Source of the DNA: Symbiodinium natans
Lineage: Eukaryota > Sar > Dinophyceae > Suessiales > Symbiodiniaceae
Assembly (NCBI GenBank): GCA_905221605.1
Contig: CAJNDS010000537.1
Coordinates: 65,001-117,472, forward strand
Reading direction: 5' to 3'
Length of the DNA stretch: 52,472 nt
Positions 9,762-20,282 of the stretch are shown here, piece by piece; positions within the stretch are counted from its first letter, which is position 1, and every line of letters starts with the position of its first letter. The position numbers were made by a program, and so were the translations under genes. The notes below the pieces were generated by a model. It worked only from the letters and a program-made list of their open reading frames with translations. It was not told where the DNA came from and did not search any database.

Positions 9762-9769
9762 GATTTAGG

Positions 9770-10050
9770 GTGTAGGGTTTAGGGTTTTAGGGTTTTAGGG
9801 TTTTAGGGTTTTAGGGTTTTAGGGTTTTAGGGTTTTAGGGTTTTAGGGTTTTAGGGTTTTAGGGTTTTAGGGTTTTAGGGTTTTAGGGTTTTAGGGTTTT
9901 AGGGTTTTAGGGTTTTATGGTTTTAGGGTTTTATGGTTTTAGGGTTTTAGGGTTTTAGGGTTTTAGGGTTTTAGGGTTTTAGGGTTTTAGGGTTTTAGGG
10001 TTTTAGGGTTTTAGGGTTTTAGGGTTTTAGGGTTTTAGGGTTTTAGGGTT
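9770..10050 (+). repeat. TTTTAGGG (8-mer) array, about 33 units
   Basis: Very homogeneous TTTTAGGG units, with two TTTTATGG variants. TTTTAGGG is the telomere repeat of some green algae, but here it is internal and flanked by TTTAGGG units. Confidence 0.95.
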
Positions 10051-10513
10051 TAGGGCTGAGGGCTTAGGGCTCAGGGTGTAAGGGTTTAGGGTTTAGGGTT
10101 TAGGGTTTAGGGTTTCGGGTTAGCGCTTAGGGCTTGGGGTTGAGGGTTTCTTGTTTCAAGTTCAAGGCGGAGCCTGCCGTCCCAGAATCTGGGTGTGACC
10201 TGTTTTTGTTTCTTGGGTTTAGGGTTTAGGGTCCCAAGTCTACATGCAGAGCCGTAGATTTCCCTCCCCAACTTCCCACCCCAGGGGTCCCTGATCTGGC
10301 CATATGTGCGCAATGCATCCTGCTATGGTTGAACTGCGTCTTCTGAACCTCCCTAAACTCTAAGCCCTGCACCCTAAGCCCTAAACCTAAAGCCCTGCTT
10401 ATAAGTGCCCATGAACCTCCCTTAGCAGGAGGGGGGGGGGGTGATCTCCCAGGTTGGGCCGCAACAGACGAGGTGCGCAGTGTGTGGTATTAAGGGGAAC
10501 TTGCAAGCTAGGC

Positions 10514-10650
10514 AGGGTTTAGGGTGTAGGGTGTAGGGTTTAGGGTTTAGGGTTTAGGGTTTGGGGTTTGGGGTTTGGGGTTTGGGGTTTGGGGGGTAGG
10601 GTTTAGGGCCTCGGGTTTGGGGGTTAGGGTGTAGGGCTTCGGGTTTAGGT
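10514..10650 (+). repeat. TTTAGGG / TTTGGGG array
   Basis: TTTAGGG units followed by a block of TTTGGGG. Just upstream, 10455-10490 contains a short island reading AATDEVRSVWY then TAA. Confidence 0.88.
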
Positions 10651-10825
10651 TTTAAGGATTGCGGCTTGGGGAATGACAAAAGCAACCGTGTGTTTCGCGT
10701 ACAACATGGGTGGTTTCCGAAATTTGGGTCCCCTCTCTTAGGGCTTCTCTGATTTTTGAAAAATAAGGATGATGGTCATTTTGGGCTATATTGCCAGAAC
10801 CCCCCATTTTTTCGAGGCACCCCAG

Positions 10826-10894
10826 CTCGTCTTCATTGTCAAGGGACCCAACAGGAACCTGTTAATTTCTATGCAGCGTTGTACTTGCCGACGG
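10826..10894 (+). pseudogene. Coding-like island interrupted by the adjacent element
   Basis: An acceptor-like tract (CCATTTTTTCGAGGCACCCCAG) precedes an open frame LVFIVKGPNRNLLISMQRCT. The frame continues in phase on the far side of the insertion, after removal of one copy of the 11-bp duplication, to about 13348, before GTCTAC. This continuity argues that the element at 10895-13294 broke a pre-existing exon-like segment. Confidence 0.35.
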
Positions 10895-11096
10895 AGGGCC
10901 TATTTTTTTGGGTCTTTTTTTTTTTTTTTTTTGGGCCTTTTTTTTTTTTTTGGTCGATTTTCTTGGTTTTTCCTAAGAAAACCACCATTCCCTCCATATT
11001 TTTAAAGGATTTGATGCATTTTCGTGGTTTTTGGTACGAAAAACAGTAATTTCTCTGTGGTTTCATAGGAAAGCGTTATTTCTGGTACGTTTTAGA

Positions 11097-11258
11097 AGGA
11101 AAGAAGGAAAGAAAGGAAGGAAGGAAGGATGAAAGAAAGGAAGAAAACAAGGAAGGAAGGAAGGAAGGAAGGAAGAAAGGAGGGAAGGAAGAAAGGAAGG
11201 AAACAAGGAAGGAAGAAAGGAAGGAAGAAAGGAAGGAAGCAAGGAAGGAAGAAAGGAA
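11097..11258 (+). repeat. GGAA/GAAA polypurine microsatellite
   Basis: About 160 bp of GGAAGGAA and AAGGAAAG units next to the minisatellite. Open frames on the opposite strand (Ser/Phe/Leu/Pro-rich) are artefacts of it. Confidence 0.93.
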
Positions 11259-11261
11259 GCG

Positions 11262-13082
11262 TGCTTCGAAGCCCAAGAAACTAGTTGAAAAACATCGTGT
11301 GAGCATTGTGTTTGCAAATGGGGGGGGCTGCGCCCCCCCCAACCCCCCCGCTTTTTTTGTTTTTTTTTTAAGCCGTGCAGAGCGTGCGTGCTTCAAAGCC
11401 CAAGAAACTTGTTGACACCCATCATGTGAGCAGGGTGTTTGCAAATGGTGGGGGGGGCTGCACCCCCCCCAACCCCCCGCTTCTTTTAAGCCGTACCAAG
11501 CGTGCTTCAAAGCCCAAGAAACTAGTGGAAAAACATCGTGTGAGCATTGTGTTTGCAAATTGGGGGGGGGGCTGGCGCCCCCCGCTTTTTTTAAGCTGTG
11601 CAGAGCGTGCTTCAAAGCCCAAGAAACTTGTTGACACCCATCATGTGAGCATGGTGTTTGCAAATGGGGGGGGGCTGCGCCCCCCCCAACCCCCCCCGCT
11701 TCTTTTAAGCCGTACCAAGCGTGCTTCAAAGCCCAAGAAACTAGTTGAAAAACATCGTGTGAGCATTGTGTTTGCGAATTTGGGGGGGCTGCGCCCCCCC
11801 CAACCCCCCCGCTTTTTTTTTAAAGCCGTGCAGAGCGCGCTTCAAAGCCCAAGAAACTTGTTGACACCCATCATGTGAGCAGGGTGTTTGCAAATGGGGG
11901 GGGGCTGCGACCCCCCCCAACCCCCCCCGCTTCTTTTAAGCCGTACCAAGCGTGCTTCCCAACCCAAGAAACTAGTTGAAAAACATCGTGTGAGCATTGC
12001 AAATGGGGGGGGCTGCGCCCCCCCCAACCCCCCCGCTTCTTTTAAGCTGTACCAAGCGTGCTTCAAAGCCCAAGAAACTAGTTGAAAAACATCGTGTGTG
12101 CATTGTGTTTGCAAATGGGGGGGGGCTGCGCCCCCCCCAACCCCCCCGCTTTTTTTAAGCCGTGCAGAGCGTGCTTCAAAGCCCAAGAAATTTGTTGACA
12201 CCCATCATGTGAGCAGGGTGTTTGCAAATGGGGGGGGGGGCTGCGCCCCCCCAACCCCCCCCCGCTTCTGTTAAGCCGTACCAAGCGTGCTTCAAAGCCC
12301 GAGAAACTAGTTGAAAAAAAAGTATGAATCCGATGAAAATATAGAGGGAATGATAGAAACCAAGAAAACGAACCAAATAGGGTTTTCCCTAGGACAAACT
12401 AAGGAAAAGCAACGTACGCTTTGACGTTTGACGAAATCCGTCCAAAATGTAATCAGAAGAGGGTTTCCTTAGGAAAAACCAACGAAAACCTCGTTTTTTT
12501 TTCAAGCCGTGCAGAGCGTGCTTCAAAGCCCAAGAAACTTGTTGACGCCCGTCATGTGAGCAGGGTGTTTGCAAATGGGGGGGGGGGAGAGGTGTTTTCC
12601 CCCAACCCCCCCCGCTTCTTTTAAGTCGTACCAAGCGTGCTTCAAAGCCCAAGAAACTAGTTGAAAAGCATCGTGTGAGCATTGTGTTTGCAAATGGGGG
12701 GGGCTGCGCCCCCCCCAACCCCCCCCGCTTTTTTTTTAAGCCGTGCAGAGCGCGCTTCAAAGCCCAAGAAACTTGTTGACACCCATCATGTGAGCAGGGT
12801 GTTTGCAAATGGGGGGCGCAGACCCCCCAACCCCCGCCCCGCTTCTTTTAAGCCGTTCAAAGCCCAAGAAACTAGTTGAAAAACATCGTGTGAGCATTGT
12901 GTTTGCAAATGGGGGGGGCTGCGCCCCCCCCAACCCCCCCGCTTCTTTTAAGCTGTACCAAGCGTGCTTCAAAGCCCAAGAAACTAGTTGAAAAACATCG
13001 TGTGTGCATTGTGTTTGCAAATGGGGGGGGCTGCGCCCCCCCCAACCCCCCCGCTTTTTTTAAGCCGTGCAGAGCGTGCTTC
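11262..13082 (+). repeat. Minisatellite of about 105-118 bp units, two alternating types, 15 units
   Basis: Each unit has GTGCTTCAAAGCCCAAGAAAC, then a type-specific block, then TTTGCAAAT, a run of G, CTGCG, a run of C, AACCCCCCCGCTT and (C/T)TTTTAAG. Type A carries TTGTTGACACCCATCATGTG; type B carries TAGTTGAAAAACATCGTGTG. A and B mostly alternate, and a B-B' pair near 11950-12160 recurs at 12860-13080. The array is broken at about 12315-12510 by sequence resembling the sub-terminal regions of the element. Several long frames on both strands cross it, but these follow from the repeat. Confidence 0.92.
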
Positions 13083-13377
13083 AACCTAAGGGAAATTACA
13101 GGAAATCCGTCCAAAATGTAAAAAAATAGGTTTTTCCCTATGAAAAACCAACGAAAACCTCAGGGAAATGACAGAAAATCCGTCCAAAATGTAAGGAACG
13201 TAGGGTTTTTCCTAGAGAAAACCAAGGAAATCGACCAAAAAAAAAAAAAAGCCCCCCCCCCAAAAAAAAAAAGACCCAAAAAAAAACTCCACCCCTTGCC
13301 GACGGCTCCCTTCAGTTTCTGATCCCAGTGCCTGGACGTGTCGTGCACGTCTACGCCCCAAAGCCTGAACTCTACAA

Positions 13378-13495
13378 AAAGGCTCATGGCTACCTAGAAG
13401 TAAGGCCCTCAGTACCCTAAAGAGGGTTCGAGCCACAGCAACCCCTTTTGTAACTGTACCTATAAGTACCCTTGAACCTCTAAGTACCTCTGAAA
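13378..13495. mobile_element. MITE-A copy
   Basis: Left arm GGCTCATGGCTACCTAGAAG and right arm TATAAGTACCCTTGAACCTC are inverted counterparts. A second partial left arm follows at 13705-13765 (GGAAGGTTCATGAGTACTTG). Confidence 0.5.
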
Positions 13496-13520
13496 CCAGG
13501 GCTTGGGGTTCCGGGTTGCT

Positions 13521-13632
13521 TCATGTGGTGGTTTCCGGAAATAGGGGTACCCTGTTTGGGGGGTCCCTTTAAGGGGATTCTATTCTTCTTAGGGTATAAA
13601 GAGGGGGTACCCTTATTTTGGGACATACCCCT
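13521..13632. mobile_element. MITE-like element, family G
   Basis: GGTTTCCGGAAATAGGGGTA at the left, TACCCTTATTTTGGGACATA at the right in inverted relation, and the family core GGGGATTCTATTCTTCTTAG. A related copy lies at 14103-14200. Confidence 0.55.
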
Positions 13633-13879
13633 AGTTGCTGAGCCGTTGCGATGCTTCAGGAGGCACCGGTGAGGCTGAGGGTCTTGACTTAGCGCCTTTT
13701 TTGCCTTGAACTGGAAGGTTCATGAGTACTTGAAAGTAGGGTTCATGAGTACGTATAAGTAGGGTTACACGTGCCCCCCCAAAAAGGTTATCACCACAGT
13801 TACCCGCACCTTTCAAACCCTAAACCCTAAACCCTAAACCCTAAACCCTAAACCCTACACCCTAAACCCTAAACCCACT

Positions 13880-13947
13880 TTCTTGGGCCGGTGCGCGAGG
13901 CTCGATATCATGGACTTCCGACAAGCTGTCTGGCTTTTGGAGGCAGG
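13880..13947 (+). CDS. Candidate exon after a C array
   Basis: The open frame reads FLGRCARLDIMDFRQAVWLL and is followed by GGTTAAT. A CCCTAAA array (13815-13875) lies immediately upstream. The hydrophobic/charged alternation is protein-like. Confidence 0.33.
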
Positions 13948-14303
13948 GTTAATAAAGGCCGGTGGCCTCTTTATCTGTTACCCTTATAGATTAATATAGC
14001 TCCTATATACCCTAATAAGAACCTTAAGTAAAGAGACCGCCAGCCAATGTAAGGCTGGGTGGTTACCAAGTGTTCTCCCATCAAAAACCATTCTGCAGAC
14101 GGGTAGTTCTCGAAATTAGGGTCCTTTTTGGGTCCAATATATAGCGCGGCACCCTTGAAAAGAAGCCCCCAAAAGGACCCTAATTTAGATAAACCATGCA
14201 GGTGTACGAAAAACGATCCTCTGTACCACGCAGTCCAATCCCTGAGCCCTCACCCTAGTTAGAGTAACCCCTGCATGCGACGGAGTGTCGCGGGGTAGGT
14301 TTC

Positions 14304-14460
14304 ACACCCTCCCCCACACGCTCCCATCCCCCACACACCCCAACACCCTCCCCCACACCCTCTCCCACACCCTCCCCCCTCCCCCACACACCCTCACACA
14401 CCCTCACACACCCTCCCCCACACCCTCCCCCACACACCCTCCCCTCCCTCCCCTCTCCAA
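14304..14460. repeat. CCCTCCCCCACACA low-complexity array
   Basis: Irregular CCCTCCCC and CACACA units. The Pro/Thr/His-rich and Gly/Val-rich frames across it are not taken as genes. Confidence 0.9.
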
Positions 14461-14481
14461 ACCCCGCAACCCGAAGCTTAG

Positions 14482-14609
14482 CGAGACACAATGTGTACGT
14501 GAAAGTGCCGGTAGTGCCGTCGGCTGTCGCGCGTTTGAGTTTCGAAAGCAGGGAGAAGAAGCAAGCCTACGAAGAGGAGAGGAAGGCCAGGCCCTCTGCT
14601 AAGGAGTAG
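14482..14609 (+). CDS. Candidate terminal exon
   Basis: After ...GAAGCTTAG an open frame of 41 codons reads RHNVYVKVPVVPSAVARLSF, continues through a charged stretch with KKQAYEEERKARPSAKE, and ends in TAG. A TTTAGGG array follows at 14625. The frame looks like a C-terminus with a basic/acidic helix. Family unknown. Confidence 0.42.
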
Positions 14610-15004
14610 GTTGGGACTTGGGGTTTGGGGTTTAGGGTTAAGGGTTAAGGGTTTAGGGTTTAGGGTTGAAGGTTTGTCCAGTTCGGGATCGGAATCGAGA
14701 GTGTAGGGGCATCTGGGCTTAGGGCTTTTGGTGGTTCAGGCGGTCTTCACAGTCACTTCGAACCCCATTAGGCTTTCGGGTTTAGGGTTTAGGGTTTCGG
14801 GTTCCACGAACCAACGTCTCGCGAGACGTAAGTAAGTCCCTTGGGCACACGCTGGGACTGGGGGACCTCTAAACCGAAAACCCCGAAACCCCTAACCCCT
14901 AAACCCCTATATAAACCCCAAACCCCAAATCCCTGCAACCTCAGCCTAAACCCTAAACCCTAAACCCTAAACCCCAAACCCCTAAGCCCAAAAACTTGTG
15001 GCAG

Positions 15005-15092
15005 GCCCGAGAGGCCATCGACGGCCACTGCACAAGTGCCCCAAGCAACTCCGCGCGCTCGCAGGCGCGTGCCCAGACCATTTTGCAGGGAG
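15005..15092 (+). CDS. Candidate exon
   Basis: The acceptor context is ...AACTTGTGGCAG. The open phase-0 frame reads AREAIDGHCTSAPSNSARSQ, with GC or GT donors possible at 15065-15070. A C array precedes it, and C-type repeats also follow, so this island breaks the usual array polarity. Confidence 0.33.
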
Positions 15093-15209
15093 GGCTCCGA
15101 AGCCCTACAGCCCTAGAACCCTAGAACCCTAGAACCCTAGAACCCTACAACCCTACAAATCCTACAACCCTGCAACCCTACAACTCTACAACTCTAGAAC
15201 TCTACAACT

Positions 15210-15352
15210 CTAGAACTCTAAACCCTAAACCCTAAACCCTAAACCCTAAACCCTAAACCCTAAACCCTAAACCCTAAACCCTAAACCCTAAACCCTAAAC
15301 CCTAAACCCTAAACCCTAAACCCTAAACCCTAAACCCTAAACCCTAATGAAA
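15210..15352 (-). repeat. CCCTAAA array
   Basis: About 19 perfect units, preceded by CCCTAGAA and CCCTACAA variants from 15100. Confidence 0.95.
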
Positions 15353-16365
15353 CCCTAAACCCTGTACCCCGACACATTAACAAACTCCTGAAGCCCAAAA
15401 CCCAACCCTGAACCCTCAGCCCTAACCCAAAATACAGAGCTTCGGACGCTGGGCTTGGTTTGTATGTGAAGTATCCCAAAGTATAGGCCCATTGTTCTAC
15501 CTTGGTTTTTTCGGGGCCGGGGTGGGTTGGTGGGGATGGGTTTTTGATCATAAAGGAGAAGGGCATGTAGAGGTATGTTGCGGAGGGGAGGGGTGGGGGG
15601 ACCTCCAATTTGGAAATAGCGCTCTAAAACCCTGTAAAACTCCTTCAAAATCCCCAGACCCGACAAATGCCTAAATTCTTACCTCCTCAAACCCTAAAAG
15701 CCGTGCAGTCCTACAACAAACACCCCGCTTAACCCTACAGAAACCCTAACCCCTAAACGCCCCAGAAAGCCCCAATGAAAGCCCTGCCCGCTCAAGCACT
15801 ACAGAACTCTTCTGAAGCACCAGAAGCCCTAAGAACGGCTCTGGGGCACCCTAACAACACCCCCCAAAGCCCTAACCCCCAAAAGTGCCTGTCACAAAAC
15901 CCTTAAGACCCAACATGCGAAACACGCCTTAACAACAATAATTGAACTTAACAGGCTCTGGCAATGGCGAGCGTCAACTTGGCCACTGTCCCGGGTTTAG
16001 GGTTCAGGGTTTAGGTTTTTAGGGTTTAGGGTTTAGGTTTTAGGGTTTAGGTTTTAGGGTTTCTGTTTCCTTCTGGGTTTCGGCGGGGGAGGGTGGGTTG
16101 GGGGGGGGGGTGTGTGGGTGTGTGGGTGGGTGGGTGGGTGGGTGGGTGAGGGTGGGTTCTGAGGTGGGTTTTAGGGTTTGGGGCTTGTGGTTTAATTAGG
16201 TTTTAGAGTCTAGTGTTTTAGGCTTCAGCGTCTCAAGGTTTAGGGTTTAGGGGCTGGGTCACTAGGCAACACCGAGGGAGGTTTTGCTTGCCGTAGCAGC
16301 GGCCTGTAACCCACGATTTCGAGTGGGGCACGTCGCGGCCCTAAACTCTCAACCCTAAACCCTAA

Positions 16366-16480
16366 CTGGGTTTCGGAGTACTATACTTTAATACAAATTT
16401 TGGTTCTGGGTTCCTAGCATTTTTTTTGCCTAAAGAGTATATATATTTTTGCAGGGTCTACTCCAAAGTAGGGCTAAAGC
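16366..16480. mobile_element. Dispersed repeat family E
   Basis: The blocks GGAGTACTATACTTTAATAC, GGTTCTGGGTTCC, AAGAGTATATATATTTTTGC, AGGGTCTACTCCAAAGTAGG recur in this order at 36525-36645 and, more diverged, at 42188-42281. The ends (CTTTGGAGTA / TACTCCAAAG) are inverted, as in a small TIR element. Confidence 0.55.
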
Positions 16481-16705
16481 CCGCTAATTCCTACAAACGC
16501 CACTAACCCTGAACCCTAACCCCCCCCCCTCTGGCCAAAAAAAGAAAGAGAAAAACCAGAAAAAAAGGGAAGGGTACCACCCAAGCAGTATCTCTTTTGT
16601 TTAGTTCTTTTTTTGTTCTTCGTGGGTTGTTTTCGTGGGGGTTGGGGTCAGAGCTTAGCTTTGGGTTCTAAAGGTCTTTTCCGGTTGTAAAATACAATCT
16701 TACTT

Positions 16706-16984
16706 ATGTTTAGCATATTCACTTTTCCCGGGTTGTGTTATGTATTTGGTGACTGTGATTCTTATGACGACTATGACCTCAATTTTGTACCAAATACTAT
16801 GTGTAAGCAGGTCATCGGCTCCATAAAGGATGTCTTGTCTGGCACAGCCGTCTCCCCTGCCTTTTTCGACGTACCCGAGTTGTGGAAAGCTTGCGCAGCT
16901 TCATTCTTCACTGCTCTTTCGCCTCAGCCCGCGAAAAAGACTTCACAATCAAAGGCCTTCAGGTTGGGTTTATGGGTTGACTAA
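16706..16984 (+). CDS. Possible small protein, 92 residues, or an unspliced exon
   Basis: Continuous frame from ATG to TGA in an array-free segment. It has a hydrophobic start (MFSIFTFPGLCYVFG), an acidic DCDSYDDYDLN patch, and an ordinary globular-looking middle (IGSIKDVLSGTAVSPAFFDV). No domain recognised. The AT-rich upstream sequence shows no splice leader or promoter I can identify. Confidence 0.3.
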   Translation: MFSIFTFPGLCYVFGDCDSYDDYDLNFVPNTMCKQVIGSIKDVLSGTAVSPAFFDVPELWKACAASFFTALSPQPAKKTSQSKAFRLGLWVD

Positions 16985-17155
16985 AGCTTGCCGAACCTTT
17001 CGCCCAAAGCCCTCAACATGCCTTCCTACTATGCCCGAATAATAGTTGTCACCACGGAAATTGGAACAACAAGAACCCCAGAACCCCAGAACCCCAGAAC
17101 CCCAGAACCCCAAAACCCCTAGGCCCTAAACCTTGCAACCTGCCTCTGAACCCAG

Positions 17156-17236
17156 TGGGTCCGAAAGAAGTCGGCCGACATGCTGGGATTCCTCCACACA
17201 GAGGCGCGAGAGCTTCGAACACCTCGGCCGTTTTAA
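17156..17236 (+). CDS. Candidate terminal exon
   Basis: After ...CTGAACCCAG the frame reads WVRKKSADMLGFLHTEAREL and ends at a TAA where the CCCTAAA array begins. Because the stop uses array sequence, the exon could have an earlier donor. Confidence 0.33.
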   Translation, partial: WVRKKSADMLGFLHTEARELRTPRPF

Positions 17237-17365
17237 ACCCTAAACCCTAAACCCTAAACCCTACACCCTAAACCCTACACCCTAAACCCTAAACCCTAAA
17301 CCCTAAACCCTAAACCCTAAACCCTAAACCCTAAACCCTAAACCCTAAACCCTAAACCCTAAACG
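17236..17365 (-). repeat. CCCTAAA array, followed by degenerate TTAAGGG-like repeats to 17800
   Basis: About 18 C-orientation units, then a switch to loosely periodic GGTTTAAGGG and GGTTCAAGGG units in the T orientation. A further coding-like frame (reads RFCLELPCTSAWEEIWSWTK) lies at 17888-17959. Confidence 0.9.
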
Positions 17366-17951
17366 AGGGGTTCGTTTTTTTGGGGTTGGGGTCAAGGGCC
17401 TTGAGGGGAGGGTCAAAGGGTTCCAGGGCTACAGTTGAAGAGTTTAAGGGTTGAAGGATTTAAGGGTTAAGGGTTCAGGGTTTTAGGGTTTTAGGGTTGA
17501 AGGTTTTAAGGGTTTAGGGATTAGGGGTGGAAGGTTTAGGGTTGAAGGTTTTAGGGGTTTTAGGGGTTTAAGGGTGTAAGAGCTTAAGAGTTGAAGGATT
17601 TACGGGATTGAGGGGTTAAGGGTTCAAGGGTCAAGGGTTCAAGGGTTTAAGGGTTTAAGGGTTCAAGGCTTCAAGGGTTTAAGGGTTTAAGGGTTCCAGG
17701 GTGTAAGGGTTAGGTTTTTCAGGCTTCATTTCAGGGTTTAGGGATTAAGAGTTTAAGGGTTTAGGATGTTCAGGCTGGATTTCAGGGTGTAGGGATTGAG
17801 GCTCGGGGGTGTTCCTCTCTTTTTTCTGAGCTAGGGTTACTGACAGGAGGCCGCACAGCACTGCGACCTGTAAGGCACGTACTCATCCTGAGATTCTGTT
17901 TGGAGTTGCCGTGCACCTCGGCTTGGGAGGAGATTTGGTCCTGGACCAAAG

Positions 17952-18080
17952 AACCCTAAACCCTAAACCCTAAACCCTAAACCCTAAACCCTAAACCCTA
18001 ACCCTAAACCCTAAACCCTAAACCCTAAACCCTAAACCCTAAACCCTAAACCCTAAACCCTAAACCCTAAACCCTAAACC
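17952..18080 (-). repeat. CCCTAAA array
   Basis: About 18 units, one of them shortened. Short coding-like sequence (MYPMKAASIKAALTRDSKPC, + frame) follows at 18083-18145. Confidence 0.95.
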
Positions 18081-18329
18081 GTATGTACCCCATGAAAGCA
18101 GCCTCTATCAAGGCTGCTCTAACACGGGATTCCAAACCCTGCTTCTGAGGGCGGCGCGAACCGAAACCAAAACGAATGAGGCAGGGTCTAAGCCCTAAGC
18201 CCTAAGCCCTAAGCCCTAAACCCTAAACCCTAAACCCTAAACCCTAAACCCTAAGAGAGTGTAACGAGGGCAATCAAGCGATTCATGGAGATGCTTGGAC
18301 ATGGGTTTTCTTGTGCCCCTCGCCCGCAG

Positions 18330-18389
18330 GAGAATGAAGAGTCCGTGGCTGCGGAGGACGAGGGAAGCCTCGCTGCTGCGATGAGCTGA
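18330..18389 (+). CDS. Candidate terminal exon, acidic C-terminus
   Basis: A strong polypyrimidine tract and acceptor (TTTTCTTGTGCCCCTCGCCC then GCAG) precede a 19-codon frame ENEESVAAEDEGSLAAAMS followed by TGA. It lies between a C array (18190-18255) and a T array (18395-18465), 140 bp apart. All other frames are closed, which makes this one of the clearest exon signatures. Confidence 0.48.
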   Translation, partial: ENEESVAAEDEGSLAAAMS

Positions 18390-18394
18390 AGTAT

Positions 18395-18465
18395 CGGGTT
18401 TAGGGTTTAGGGTTTAGGGTTTAGGGTTTAGGGTTTAGGGTTTAGGGTTTAGGGTTTAGGGTTTG
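18395..18465 (+). repeat. TTTAGGG array
   Basis: Ten perfect units directly 3' of the previous island. Confidence 0.95.
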
Positions 18466-18844
18466 GAGCCAATACCCCTTAGTTGCGCTAGGAAAGGGCA
18501 TCGTGAGGCCGAGGTAACTTGCAATTGAAGTTCTAAACCCTGAAGCCCCAAAACCCTAGACCCCTAAAACCCCTAGACCCCAAAGCCCTAAATCCCTAAA
18601 CCAGAAACCCTACCCACTGAAGCCCGAAAACCCTAAACCCCTAAGACCGCCAGAAATCTCATTCCCTAAACCCTAAACCCTAAACCCTAAACCCTAAACC
18701 CTAAACCCTACACCCTAAACCCTAAACCCTGCCGACTGTGGGGTTGTTGGAGTCTCTGTCAGAACACGGACCCTACTATTTTCGCACACATGAGGGTTTA
18801 GGGTTGAAGGTTTAAGGGTTGAAGTGTTGAAGGGTTGAAGGGTT

Positions 18845-19405
18845 TGAGGGTTGAAGGGTTTGAAGGGTTTGAAGGGTTTGAAGGGTTTGAAGGGTTTGAA
18901 GGGTTTGAAGGGTTTGAAGGGTTTGAAGGGTTTGAAGGGTTTGAAGGGTTTGAAGGGTTTGAAGGGTTTGAAGGGTTTGAAGGGTTTGAAGGGGTTGAAG
19001 GGTTTGAAGGGTTTGAAGGGTTTGAAGGGTTTGAAGGGTTTGAAGGGTTTGAAGGGTTTGAAGGGTTTGAAGGGTTTGAAGGGTTTGAAGGGTTTGAAGG
19101 GTTTGAAGGGTTTGAAGGGTTTGAAGGGTTTGAAGGGTTTGAAGGGTTTGTAGGGTTTGAAGGGTTTGAAGGGTTTGAAGGGTTTGAAGGGTTTGAAGGG
19201 TTTGAAGGGTTTGAAGGGTTTGAAGGGTTTGAAGGGTTTGAAGTGTTTGAAGGGTTTGAAGGGTTTGAAGGGTTTGAAGGGTTTGAAGGGTTTGAAGGGT
19301 TTGAAGGGTTTGAAGGGTTTGAAGGGTTTGAAGGGTTTGAAGGGTTTGAAGGGTTTGAAGGGTTTGAAGGGTTTGAAGGGTTTGAAGGGTTTGAAGGGTT
19401 TGAGG
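18845..19405 (+). repeat. GGGTTTGAA 9-mer array, about 62 units
   Basis: Almost perfect 9-bp units, decaying to GGGTTTCA and GGGTTTGA units up to 19640. Because 9 is a multiple of 3, each + frame gives a three-residue periodic translation (EGF, KGL and so on); these are not proteins. Confidence 0.97.
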
Positions 19406-19966
19406 GTTGAGGGTTTGAAGGGTTTGAGGGTTTGAGGGTTTCAGGGTTTCAGGGTTTCAGGGTTTTAGGGTTTGACGGGTTTGAGGGTTTGAGGGTTTGA
19501 GGGTTTCAGGGTTTCAGGGTTTCAGGGTTTCATCGTTTCAGGGTTTGAGGGGTTTGAGGGTTTGAGGGTTTGAGGGTTTGAGGGTTTGAGGGTTTAAAGG
19601 GTTTGTGGGTTGAAGGTTTGGGGTTTTAGGGTTTGGGTTTAAGGTTAAGGGTTCAGTCCCAGGTAGCTTCAGCGAAGATGCCTCCCACCAGGCGAGCCGG
19701 GAGCCCAGCATGTCTGGACAGGACCTGGGAAGGGCTGTCTGAAACCCTAAGGCCCTAACGCTCCAACCCTGAACCCTAAAACCCCGAAACCCCGAAACCC
19801 TGAAACCCTCAACCCTCAACCCTGACTCCCCCCCCCGCCCCGCCCGCCCAAAAAACAAAACAAAAAAAACAAGCAGAAGGTCAAACAAAAATCGACGTAC
19901 TGTATAATAGTAATGGAGGCGATCTGCTGTCCGACCTCTCAGACTCCCTTCGTACGAGGCCCCCAG

Positions 19967-20081
19967 AGAGCCCAATACCCCTTACCCCTCAAGTAAGGAA
20001 TGTGCCTTAAGTTACATAGGGATCCTTAGTGCCTTAGTATGACTTACGGCAAAATTCCTTCTTTAAGGGGTATTGGGCTCT
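19967..20081. mobile_element. Foldback MITE with 17-bp perfect ends
   Basis: AGAGCCCAATACCCCTT at 19967 is the exact inverse of AAGGGGTATTGGGCTCT ending at 20081. Inner arms (AAGGAATGTGCC / GGCAAAATTCCTT) extend the similarity. Confidence 0.65.
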
Positions 20082-20282
20082 ATGCGTCTGAACCCCCCAA
20101 ACCCACCCCCCGATATTGCAGCTTTGAGTGCCGACCCGGACCCCTCCTCCCTCCCCGCTTTCTGCTTGCGAGCATGAGGTGAGATCTACGACGTGAACCG
20201 GCCGCAGGCCGGGTTTAAACACCCCCAAAAGCCTTCAAAAGCCCTCAAGCCCTGTCTCCATCTTGGGGAGTAGGGCACAACA

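Larger units (their letters stand above)
10895..13294. mobile_element. TIR transposon-like element (MULE-like), non-autonomous
   Basis: The ends are inverted copies. Left: TTTTTTTGGGTC, a T tract, GGGCC, a T tract, GGTCGATTTTCTTGGTTTT. Right, read on the minus strand: the same blocks in the same order. Weaker similarity continues to about 130 bp. The 11-bp word CTTGCCGACGG flanks it directly on both sides (10884-10894 and 13295-13305), as a target-site duplication would. Long inverted ends with a 9-11 bp duplication are typical of Mutator-like elements. No transposase is encoded; the interior is a GGAA array and a minisatellite. The sub-terminal motif AAATCCGTCCAAAATGTAA occurs near 12437, 13109 and 13173. 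Confidence 0.6.

Noticed and set aside
11076-13121. Long frames on both strands through the minisatellite
   Set aside because: They follow from unit length and composition; indels between units shift the frame, and both strands are equally open.
18835-19435. 191-residue frame of repeated EGF tripeptides as a protein
   Set aside because: It is the translation of a 9-bp DNA repeat; all three + frames are periodic, and it has nothing to do with EGF domains.
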